Origin: Geitlerinema sp. PCC 9228
Lineage (GTDB): Bacteria; Cyanobacteriota; Cyanobacteriia; Cyanobacteriales; PCC-9228
Length of the DNA: 64,000 nucleotides
Direction of reading: 5' to 3'
Assembly (NCBI RefSeq): GCF_001870905.1
Contig: NZ_LNDC01000098.1
Coordinates: 28,569 to 92,568 of the forward strand
In this document: positions 38,670-46,266 of the stretch, piece by piece
How positions within the stretch are numbered: the stretch's first letter is position 1
Layout: every line of letters starts with the position of its first letter
The notes under the pieces: model-generated
Told to the model about the DNA's origin: nothing
Database searches by the model: none
What the model saw: the letters and a program-made list of their open reading frames with translations, nothing else
Translations under genes and position numbers: made by a program

Positions 38670-39739
38670 GCCAATTCAATTTTTGAGTCGTCTCCAATCA
38701 TAAATCGTAGAGCTTTGGGTCGTCTGGGTGCGACGCATAAATGTGCTTTTCTGCCAATGACGCTATCGACGATGCGTTGGTGAATGCCGTCGATGGTGGC
38801 TTGCTGCAGAACCACGCTGTGTTCTAAATCGGCTTCGATGAGGGTGACGCCGTCGGCAATGCTGGTATAGGGGCCGATGAAACAGTTTTCTAGATAGCAA
38901 TTTTTCCCAATAATGGCGGGGCCGCGAATAGAAGAATTGATAACGCGAGTACCGCTGCCGATTTCCACGCGACCGATAATTTGGCTGCTATCGTCGATTT
39001 CCCCTTGGGTGGCTGGGGTGAGTTTGGTATCGAGAATGATGCGATTGGCTTCTAGCAGGTCATCTTTTTTGCCGGTATCCAACCACCAACCGGTTAGTTC
39101 TCTGGCTTCCACACGTTTGCCTTTGTTGATGAGGTATTGAATGGCGTCGGTGATTTCTAGTTCTCCCCTGGTGGATGGTTGAATGCTGGCGATCGCTTCG
39201 TGGATGGTTTGGGAAAAATAGTACACGCCTACCAATGCTAAATTGGAGGGGGGGTCTTGGGGTTTTTCCACCAATTGCAAGACCCGACCGTCAGGATCCA
39301 CATCGGCAACGCCAAAGGCACTGGGATTGGATACCCGACGCAGAAAAATTAAAGCGTCTAAGTGTTTTTGGTTGAAGTTATTTAAAAACTCTCCCAGGCC
39401 GCCTTCGATAATATTATCCCCCAAATACATAATAAAGGGTGCTTCTTGCAGGAACTCCTGGGCAATTTTGACCGCATGGGCCAGTCCGGCGGGTTCTTCT
39501 TGTAAAATATAGGTAATGCTAGCACCGAAGCGATCGCCATTTCCCGTAAGTGATTTTACTTCTTCCCCTGTTTCCGGACTGATAATAATGCCAATGTCGG
39601 TAATGCCAGCATCGACAATTTCTTCAATGCCGTACCAAAGAATGGGTTTGTTCGCCACGGGAACCAATTGTTTGGCACCGGTATAAGTGAGCGGACGCAG
39701 GCGCGTTCCTTTGCCACCGGAGAGAATGAGTGCTTTCAT
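38666..39739 (-). CDS. Glucose-1-phosphate thymidylyltransferase, long form
   Basis: Makes dTDP-glucose, entry point of dTDP-sugar (rhamnose and relatives) synthesis. The 357-residue protein starts MKALILSGGKGTRLRPLTYT with the nucleotide-binding motif, followed by QEEPAGLAHAVKIA and LGDNII. After about residue 240 a hexapeptide-repeat beta-helix follows (IIGRVEIGSGTRVINSS, PAIIGKNCYLENCFIGPYTSI). This marks the long, StrD-like form. First gene of a three-gene operon with two glycosyltransferases. The rmlB, rmlC and rmlD partners are not in the window. Confidence 0.93.
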   Translation of the reverse strand: MKALILSGGKGTRLRPLTYTGAKQLVPVANKPILWYGIEEIVDAGITDIGIIISPETGEEVKSLTGNGDRFGASITYILQEEPAGLAHAVKIAQEFLQEAPFIMYLGDNIIEGGLGEFLNNFNQKHLDALIFLRRVSNPSAFGVADVDPDGRVLQLVEKPQDPPSNLALVGVYYFSQTIHEAIASIQPSTRGELEITDAIQYLINKGKRVEARELTGWWLDTGKKDDLLEANRIILDTKLTPATQGEIDDSSQIIGRVEIGSGTRVINSSIRGPAIIGKNCYLENCFIGPYTSIADGVTLIEADLEHSVVLQQATIDGIHQRIVDSVIGRKAHLCVAPRRPKALRFMIGDDSKIELA

Positions 39740-40001
39740 AGAAGAATAGAAAATAAAAATTAATTTTCTGTGGGGAAGTTTGGCTATCGTTCCTCCCTAC
39801 AGGCGATCGCTGTTCAGTTTATCGCAAAGCAACCCCAGAGACTAGGGGAGATTGGCAAAAAATCGATTTCCAATTTAACGCTTCGCGATCGCATGCATTA
39901 CAATTAAGAAACAGGCAATGCTACCTGCTATCCCCATCTTCCCACCATGGCTATCCCATCGGAGCAATTTCGACAAAAAATAACTGTGTTGGGGGTTTCT
40001 G

Positions 40002-41039
40002 ATGGCTATGTTTTCTGAATTTCCCATTCCTTCCCACTTCCAACCGGATCGAGTTGGCGCAATTTGGCGGGTTCCCTACCAACAACGCGCCGCGGATGCC
40101 GAAGCCTGGTCCCAAAAATATCAAATTCCACCAGCCAAAGAAGATAAATTTCGCACCTGTTTGTTGTTGGTAGACGTACAAAATACGTTCTGTATTCCGG
40201 GATTTGGTTTGTACGTTGGCGGCGAAAATGGTAAGGCAGCAATTGAAGACAACCAGCGGCTGTGCGCGTTTATTTATCGCAACTTAGCCAATATTACCAC
40301 CATTGTTCCCACCATGGATACCCACACCGCCATGCAGGTATTCCATGCCATTTTTTGGGTCAACGATGCCGGGGAACATCCCGAACCGCTAACGGTGATT
40401 TCTTGGGAAGATGTTCGCAATGGGGTTTGGCAAGTCAATCCAGCGGTTGCCGACAGCGTGGCGGATGGTGACTGCAACTCCCTGCAAAAAGATGCCATCC
40501 ATTATGTGGAACAACTGACAGCTGCTGGTAAATATCCCCTAACCATATGGCCGTATCATTCCATGTTAGGAGGGATTGGTCATGCGTTGGTACCGGCGGT
40601 GGAAGAAGCGGTGTTTTTTCACAATATAGCGCGTCGCAGCCAAACTCAATTTGAGATGAAAGGTGACAATCCGCGAACGGAGAATTATTCGGTGTTTTCT
40701 CCGGAGGTGTTGCAGGGATATGATGGAAGGGCGATCGCGCAGAAAAATACAGCTTTGCTAGCACAATTGTTAGACTACGATGCGATTGTCATTGCCGGGG
40801 AAGCCAAAAGCCACTGCGTTGCTTGGACGGTGGAAGATTTACTGGCAGAAATTCAGTCGCGAGATGCCAGTTTGACCAACAAAGTTTACCTGCTTGAAGA
40901 TTGTACCTCGCCGGTTGTTGTTCCCGATGTCGTCGATTTTACAGCATCAGCGAACGAAACCTTTCAACGTTTTGCTGATGCCGGCATGCATCTGGTGAAC
41001 TCTCAAGAAAAAATGGCCAATTGGTTGGTAAATTCTTAA
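40002..41039 (+). CDS. Isochorismatase-like cysteine hydrolase
   Basis: 345 residues of the isochorismatase/nicotinamidase superfamily. The catalytic aspartate is in TCLLLVDVQNTF, the metal/active-site region is around TMDTHTAMQVFH (nicotinamidase-like DxHxxxxxxF), and the nucleophile cysteine is in IAGEAKSHCVAWT. The protein is longer than typical nicotinamidases (about 200) because of an N-terminal extension and an internal segment with WPYHSMLGGIGHALV. The substrate is not determined. It stands alone. Confidence 0.86.
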   Translation: MAMFSEFPIPSHFQPDRVGAIWRVPYQQRAADAEAWSQKYQIPPAKEDKFRTCLLLVDVQNTFCIPGFGLYVGGENGKAAIEDNQRLCAFIYRNLANITTIVPTMDTHTAMQVFHAIFWVNDAGEHPEPLTVISWEDVRNGVWQVNPAVADSVADGDCNSLQKDAIHYVEQLTAAGKYPLTIWPYHSMLGGIGHALVPAVEEAVFFHNIARRSQTQFEMKGDNPRTENYSVFSPEVLQGYDGRAIAQKNTALLAQLLDYDAIVIAGEAKSHCVAWTVEDLLAEIQSRDASLTNKVYLLEDCTSPVVVPDVVDFTASANETFQRFADAGMHLVNSQEKMANWLVNS

Positions 41040-41111
41040 ATTTCCGTTCTGCGGTAATTGGGTTGCAATAGAATAGAGCCGTAGCTGGGAATTTTAATTT
41101 TTAGCTAGTTT

Positions 41112-41345
41112 CTACTGTTGTTTTTGACTGGGAAATGAGAGAATTAAAGGACCGGAAGAGTTTTCGGGTTGGTCGCAAAAACAATAGTCTTCTACAGCGT
41201 CGTCGCCAACGGCAACAATTTTTTTACCTTCAATCGCTACTGTTTCGCCAGAATAATTCTGGCTTAGTTCTTCGTAGTTCTCTTCCAGCCACTGTTGGTC
41301 CTGCTGTACGATTTCTGATAGTTGTTGGGGAGTAATATCGCTCAT
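41112..41345 (-). CDS. DUF5678-like small protein
   Basis: 77 residues from the ATG at 41345, behind a GGAGGTG site; an ATG-like start at 41357 lies in that site. The core EENYEELSQNYSGETVAIEG followed by KKIVAVGDD is the DUF5678-like pattern of short proteins with a small beta-alpha fold. Function unknown. Downstream cysteines (YCFCDQ) are close together. The 111-residue gene at 41487-41822 lies upstream on the same strand and may be its partner. Confidence 0.65.
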   Translation of the reverse strand: MSDITPQQLSEIVQQDQQWLEENYEELSQNYSGETVAIEGKKIVAVGDDAVEDYCFCDQPENSSGPLILSFPSQKQQ

Positions 41346-41486
41346 ACTGAAAATCACCTCCGATTCAGGTGGGTTTGCGTTTTTCTACTTACCTATTTTG
41401 CTTTCACTTCCACTTGTAAAATAACATGCTTGCCTATGATTGCCCAATAAATATTCAACCTTTCCATAGAAATACCTAACAAAAAA

Positions 41487-41822
41487 TTAAGAAATATACT
41501 CTTGTAAAAAATCAAACGGATCGTCCTCCCAGCAGGGTGTAGGGAACAAACAGCTTAAGTAACTATTAACATCATCCTGAATTTCTTCGGCATCTTCTCG
41601 ATTGAATAAGGCGGTTAGAGCTTTTGTATCCCGTTCTCGCAAAGGGGGAAGGGGGGTAGCGTGAGCTTCATCCCGAGGTTTTAAACGAACATATTCCGCT
41701 TCTTCGTAAGTTTTGGGTTGGTTGATGGTTTTAGCTGGCTTGGTTTTGGCAATGCGATCGCTAAAGCGTACGAGCTCGACAAAGCTCGGGTCTGGATGCG
41801 ACTGGGATGAGGGAACAAACAT
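41487..41822 (-). CDS. Hypothetical protein, possibly paired with the DUF5678-like gene
   Basis: 111 residues, charged, with no hydrophobic segment. The N-terminal half is Pro/Lys-rich (FSDRIAKTKPAKTINQPKTY), the C-terminal half acidic and aromatic (DDVNSYLSCLFPTPCWEDDPFDFLQEYIS). No family is recognised. It lies 141 bases upstream of the DUF5678-like gene on the same strand. A small gene pair of this shape could be a regulatory or toxin-antitoxin module, but no known motif supports this. Confidence 0.5.
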   Translation of the reverse strand: MFVPSSQSHPDPSFVELVRFSDRIAKTKPAKTINQPKTYEEAEYVRLKPRDEAHATPLPPLRERDTKALTALFNREDAEEIQDDVNSYLSCLFPTPCWEDDPFDFLQEYIS

Positions 41823-42056
41823 AGCGGTAGAGGAAGAAGATTTGCAGGGAATCTAAGGAATGGAGTCGTTTGCACAATGGCGTATGGGTTGTTTGCAGAA
41901 AAATATAGTTGGTTTTATGGATTTTATTCTAGCTTTATATGAAAATTTTGACAGGGAATAGCCTCAGATCGCAAAGAGTTGGTGTTTTCGATCGCACGCA
42001 ACTGTTTGTTTCCCAAAACCAACTCGTTTCCCGCACTTCACCAATTCGCGCGCGTG

Positions 42057-42656
42057 TTATAAATCCAGTTCGACCCCATCGTTGTTGCCGCGGTCGTAGA
42101 AATGCAAGCGTGCTACCCCAATGACTTGCCAGGGAGATTCTTCACTTGGAGATACACCCACTCTATATAAGTAAACGCCCCCAGTGTCAGGATTGCGTAC
42201 CGGACGCAAACCAATGGTAACATGGCTACCAGTAAGAACGGGTCGATCGAGAACAACGGTAAAGATGCGTCGATCGCGATCGCGTTTGACAGAGGCAATG
42301 GGAATTTCTTCTCCCCTCTCGGAACGGGTTCCTAAAAAGGCCACATGTTTGCCTTGGCGCAACCGTACAAATTCCACCCCTTCCAGTTGTTCTAGCTGTA
42401 TCTGGCGTAGGGAAGCACCGGCACCTTCCGGTACGCGAATGGTGAAATAATAGGTAGAGGTGGTTGCGTTGCTGTTGTTGTGGGTAGCCACAGCTTCCAC
42501 AAATCGTGGCGGTTGGATAAAGCGGGGAGGTTGCTGTTGTTGGGATAGAAAAACTGGATTGGTGGATGCCGACAACGTTGATGCATAGCCAGGCAAGATT
42601 CCCATAGCTGCGATCGCGAGTGCCACCGACCAGCGATACTTGGAGCAATTTTCCAT
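42057..42656 (-). CDS. DUF2808-family secreted protein
   Basis: 199 residues from the ATG at 42656, behind GGGAGGAAG; a longer start at 42710 would add a leader that covers the site. An N-terminal hydrophobic stretch (VALAIAAMGILPGYASTLSA) is a signal peptide. The mature part has the DUF2808 pattern (TYYFTIRVPEGAGASLRQIQLEQLEG, PVLTGSHVTIGLRPVRNP, PSEESPWQVIGVARLHFYDRG). The family is common in cyanobacteria; role unknown, probably periplasmic or lumenal. Confidence 0.85.
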   Translation of the reverse strand: MENCSKYRWSVALAIAAMGILPGYASTLSASTNPVFLSQQQQPPRFIQPPRFVEAVATHNNSNATTSTYYFTIRVPEGAGASLRQIQLEQLEGVEFVRLRQGKHVAFLGTRSERGEEIPIASVKRDRDRRIFTVVLDRPVLTGSHVTIGLRPVRNPDTGGVYLYRVGVSPSEESPWQVIGVARLHFYDRGNNDGVELDL

Positions 42657-42899
42657 AAGTTGCTTCCTCCCAAACGGGAATTGGACATAGGGTCCGATTG
42701 TTTTTGTCACCCTTTATCTAGATTATCTCGAAGCGCTCCCCCCTGTCGGTGAAATTTAATACTTTGTTTTTGGCTGGCGCTCGCCTGGAAACATATCTTG
42801 CCGACAGCGGCCAAAATTTCATTTTTCTCTAGACCAGCTCTAGAAAATATGTTATGGTAGTTTATGCTTGCGTAGGTAAAGGCAAGACGCTCCCTGGTT

Positions 42900-42970
<71 letters not shown>

Positions 42971-43146
42971 TTTTGGAACGCGAGCTAATAGCAGTTGGCT
43001 CTTCTTTTATTTTTCGCTTGTTCGATTGGTAGAAATTTTGATACCAAGGGAGCGTTTGTTTTGATTTTCAATGGCTAGTGGGTGGCAATTGGCGATCGCG
43101 ACGGCTAGCTCATACGAGAAAAAATTATAAAATTGAGGATCGGTCT

Positions 43147-43797
43147 ATGAGATTTACAAATACGCTTTGGAAGAATATTCAACCGATCTATCAGAGCATT
43201 TTAGAGCATCCTTTTAACCAGGAATTTATGCAGGGTACCCTGACCCAGGAGACATTTCAATTTTACCTCAAACAGGATTCCTTGTATTTGGTGGATTTTG
43301 CTCGCGCTTTGGCTTTGGTAGGTGCGAAGTCTACGATACCTCATCGCGTGGTACAATTTCTAGAATTTGCTCAAGGCGCGATCGCGGCTGAGAGGGGTTT
43401 GCATGAAGCGTTTTTTGCTGAATACGAAATCGAAGTAGACGTTCCCAAAGCACCTGGTTGCTTTACATATACTAATTTTCTGTTAGCCACAGCTGCATTG
43501 CAACCCTATGAAGAAGCAATAGCCGCTCTTTTACCCTGTTTTTGGATTTATCAGGAAGTGGGTCGTTACATTGGCGAACATGCCATACCCGACCATCCCT
43601 ATCAAAAATGGATCGATATGTATTCGGGGGAAGATTTTGCCAAAGCGGTAGAATCTGCGATCGCGATAACCGATGAAGTGGCAGCAGCAACAACACCAGC
43701 TATGCGCGAACGTATGGAATCAGCCTTTACCATGTCTTCGCGTTTGGAATGGGTATTTTGGGATAGTGCTTACCAATACGAAGAATGGCCAGTTTGA
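43147..43797 (+). CDS. tenA: TenA-family thiaminase II
   Basis: 216 residues from the ATG at 43147 behind TGAGGAT; the frame is open further left but without a start of that quality. The TenA fold is clear: QFYLKQDSLYLVDFARAL with the substrate-binding D44, the catalytic cysteine C131 in LLPCFWIYQEV, and E201 in LEWVFWDSAY. In the cyanobacterial and plant context it salvages the pyrimidine part of damaged thiamine. It stands alone after tRNA-Gly; thiL is far away. Confidence 0.93.
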   Translation: MRFTNTLWKNIQPIYQSILEHPFNQEFMQGTLTQETFQFYLKQDSLYLVDFARALALVGAKSTIPHRVVQFLEFAQGAIAAERGLHEAFFAEYEIEVDVPKAPGCFTYTNFLLATAALQPYEEAIAALLPCFWIYQEVGRYIGEHAIPDHPYQKWIDMYSGEDFAKAVESAIAITDEVAAATTPAMRERMESAFTMSSRLEWVFWDSAYQYEEWPV

Positions 43798-43888
43798 TGG
43801 GTTTTTGATAATGTAATTGGGAGATCGCGAAGTGGTAGATACAAATCCATGAAAGTAATTTTAGCATGGAGAAAGGAAAGTCAAACAA

Positions 43889-44692
43889 TTAGCTCTCCAA
43901 ACGCTTTTGAATAGCCCTATCAAAGAAAGATGTTAGTTCGTCAAAGTTGAGATTTAATTGTTCTGAATTCAAGCTAATTCTAACTTGACTTTCGTCCGTA
44001 TCTGTTATTTCCTGGAACCAACTTTTCAAACCCCGTGCTTGGCGATCGATTTCCATAAAAATATCCAAGCTTTCGCCTTCTTCTAAAAAGAAAATCACTT
44101 CCAGTTCGTCCAAATAGTCTTCGTAAGAACCGCTAGGATGAAATTCAAATTCTTGAACGAAAGGAATTCTGTCTTCAAAAAGAGAACTTTGCTTGCATTC
44201 AGCTTTATGCACTTCGAATCCAAGTTCGTTGAGAATTGCTAAAATTTTTTCCACGGCTGGATGGGGATTGACTTGGATGTCATCTTTATCTTGGGGATCG
44301 AGTGCAAAAGAAATATCCAATCCCGTACTTATGTAGACGGGTTGGTCTCCTACTGTAATAGGCGTTTCGTAAGGAAGCTGGCAGGAAAAGGGAAGGTTGT
44401 GTTCTTGGTCGGGTTCTAAAGAAAAGCTATCTCCTAGGCGATGTTCTGCGAGAATATATTTTTCCCAGACTGTTGTTTCTTCCCCCTCCTCATCTTCCAC
44501 TTCGCATTTATATTCCGTGGTGATGTAGAGGTAAAGATTTTCAATTTCCTGGGAAGCTTCCCCTCCTTTCATCAAGATTTCTCCTTCGATGGTTTCCCCA
44601 GGAACAAAAGTGTCTTTGTTTAATTGGGTATCGACGGTTGCAGACCCAATGCCGACTCTGGCTAGCAATTGGTCAAATACAGACATGGTCAA
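43889..44692 (-). CDS. Spo0M-like arrestin-fold protein
   Basis: 267 residues that follow the Spo0M/SpoM family throughout. The N-terminal arrestin-like sandwich has DTQLNKDTFVPGETIEGEI, YLYITTEYKCE and LPFSCQLPYETPI. A middle part has ISTGLDISFALDPQDKDD, and the C-terminus has LEVIFFLEEGESLDIFMEIDRQ. Named from a Bacillus sporulation regulator, it is present in non-sporing bacteria, where it may organise the cytoskeleton or envelope. No catalytic residues are known for the family. The first ATG (44692) and the third codon ATG (44686) are both possible. Confidence 0.9.
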   Translation of the reverse strand: MTMSVFDQLLARVGIGSATVDTQLNKDTFVPGETIEGEILMKGGEASQEIENLYLYITTEYKCEVEDEEGEETTVWEKYILAEHRLGDSFSLEPDQEHNLPFSCQLPYETPITVGDQPVYISTGLDISFALDPQDKDDIQVNPHPAVEKILAILNELGFEVHKAECKQSSLFEDRIPFVQEFEFHPSGSYEDYLDELEVIFFLEEGESLDIFMEIDRQARGLKSWFQEITDTDESQVRISLNSEQLNLNFDELTSFFDRAIQKRLES

Positions 44693-44903
44693 GTTTTTTT
44701 CCGTTTGGCGACAGCAAACAAGTTGCCGCCAGTTTATCTTTTACGAACGGTAAAGATGGGGAATTGGGAAATAAAACTTAATGCCATATGGGAAGATTTT
44801 GTTCCAATTGAAGATAAAAATGCCATTCAAGGGAATCAAGCGATCGCTCGTATCTCAAGATTCCCTATCTTCTACCAAGCCATAAAATTGGATTTTTTGA
44901 TTT

Positions 44904-45569
44904 CTAGCTCTCACAACCAATTCCATCGTTATCGCCATCAAACCGATGGGGGTCCGATCCTCGGACGCGAAATCTTCTTTCGGAAATATCGCCGCAATCC
45001 AGGTCCGGCGGCGGCGAGGGAATGCAAACATCGGGGTAGGAGGGGTCGCAGCTACCGTCATTTGCTGGTTGCGATCGCGCTGAGTGGCAGTTTCCAGAAC
45101 GGAAATCCCAGGGCATGCAGGGATTTTCTTGATGCCACATGCCTCGATTTTGCTGTTTGGCTTTTTGTTCTGCTGCTAGCAAGGCTTGGCGGCTATTGGA
45201 ACAGTTGTTCAAATATTGCCGATAGACCGCTGCATGTCCGGATTTGACCATGGATTGGTTGATGTTGCTATTGTGATAGACAACTGCAATGGTACGTCCG
45301 AAGCGATCGCGGTCTACTGGAATGATTTGCACTTGCGTTCCTGGGGGAATCAAACGGGTGAGATATTGGGTCGCCGCCACGCCATCAGTTTGACGGCTTT
45401 CGGGAGCGTCGATACAGGCGAGTCTGATGCTTTGGTTGTTTTGGGTGACGAAGGTGTCGCCATCTTTAATTCTTTCTACGACGACGGTGGTTTGCGCTGT
45501 GGTGGAACTTGGTACGAACAGCAATCCCACGGCGAATAGAAGGCTGGTAGCAATTTTGGGAAGTTTCAT
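44904..45569 (-). CDS. Secreted thermonuclease-like nuclease with Excalibur domain
   Basis: 221 residues. A signal peptide (LPKIATSLLFAVGLLFVPSSTTA) precedes a staphylococcal-nuclease-like domain with RIKDGDTFV, IRLACIDAPES and DRFGRTIAVVYH (the catalytic Arg/Glu/Asp set of the family). After a Pro-rich linker a C-terminal Excalibur-type calcium-binding motif (DGDNDGIGCES) ends the protein. It should act outside the plasma membrane on DNA or RNA, for nutrient use or defence. It lies just before the CRISPR/restriction region but is not obviously part of it. Confidence 0.92.
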   Translation of the reverse strand: MKLPKIATSLLFAVGLLFVPSSTTAQTTVVVERIKDGDTFVTQNNQSIRLACIDAPESRQTDGVAATQYLTRLIPPGTQVQIIPVDRDRFGRTIAVVYHNSNINQSMVKSGHAAVYRQYLNNCSNSRQALLAAEQKAKQQNRGMWHQENPCMPWDFRSGNCHSARSQPANDGSCDPSYPDVCIPSPPPDLDCGDISERRFRVRGSDPHRFDGDNDGIGCES

Positions 45570-46088
45570 TTGGCATTTATGGTTGGCTGTAGCGTGTCTC
45601 TATCCAACCAGCTAGCATTTTTGATGGCGTTGCATACCATAAAAATCCGATTTTGTCAAAGGAGGTCGCGGCGGCTTCATAAAACTTAATCACGCGCCGA
45701 CTGGTTTTTGGAGAGGCGATCGCGGTGAGGTTCGACGGAAAGATGGACGTTTCGGCTTCCAAATTGGGTGTTTGGGGTAATTTTGGCAATAAAAGCCCAC
45801 ATTAGATCCTTTTCAGGATGTTTCGATCGTACCCTATTTGCTGAAAAGTCGCAATCTCGTTTTTTTGTTGCAATATATTCTCATTTACTGAGTGGGAAAT
45901 CTTTAGATTTGGATTGAAATGGTAAAAGGGTTCGCTGGCAACGATTAGTTTGGTTTAAGAGTAGGCTCTTTTGGTTGGTGAGATAGGTTGTTTGTGTTTG
46001 CTATGTCTGTGTGGAAGATTGAGGAGGGTTCTGATTTGGGAAATAGCGATCGCTTTTCCTCAATCTTATTTTTCCCGATTTTGTAATT
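45570..46088. other. Intergenic region left of the first CRISPR array
   Basis: 519 bases. It holds the promoter of the nuclease gene (left side) and AT-rich sequence up to the first CRISPR repeat at 46089. The short frames crossing it, including a 70-codon one at 45577-45789 on the minus strand, are not credible genes. No cas or leader-like gene is visible. Confidence 0.45.
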
Positions 46089-46232
46089 GTTTCAATCCCG
46101 TTGCCGGGATTCATTAAAATGTTTCAATCCCGTTGCCGGGATTCATTAATAGGAAACCTTCCTGAAGATAAAAGAAAAGTTAATAATGGAGCTAAGTTTC
46201 AATTCCGTTGCCGGGATTCATTGAAAAGCTAA
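46089..46232 (-). CRISPR. Left CRISPR mini-array (three repeats, one spacer)
   Basis: Three copies of a 37-bp repeat (core ATCCCG-TTGC-CGGGAT, outer ends GTTTC and GGAAAC). Repeat 1 at 46089-46117 lacks its last 8 bases and is followed after only 3 bases by repeat 2 (46121-46157, complete). A 38-bp spacer (46158-46195) follows, then repeat 3 (46196-46232), degenerate at its right end. Reverse-complemented, the repeat ends in ATTGAAAC, the usual 8-base crRNA handle of type I/III cyanobacterial systems; hence transcription from the minus strand. No cas genes are nearby. Same repeat as the right array. Confidence 0.9.
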
Positions 46233-46266
46233 AATCCATTTATATGTCAAATTAATTCGTTGGAAA

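Noticed and set aside
42971..43146. TPP riboswitch upstream of tenA
   Set aside because: The conserved CUGAGA and ACCUGAUCUGG elements of the thi-box are not present.
44669..45247. Long plus-strand frame antisense to the nuclease gene
   Set aside because: It lies opposite a clear SNase-Excalibur gene and has no recognisable domains.
45577..45789. 70-codon minus-strand frame next to the nuclease gene
   Set aside because: It overlaps the promoter side of the nuclease gene and has no ribosome-binding site or motif.
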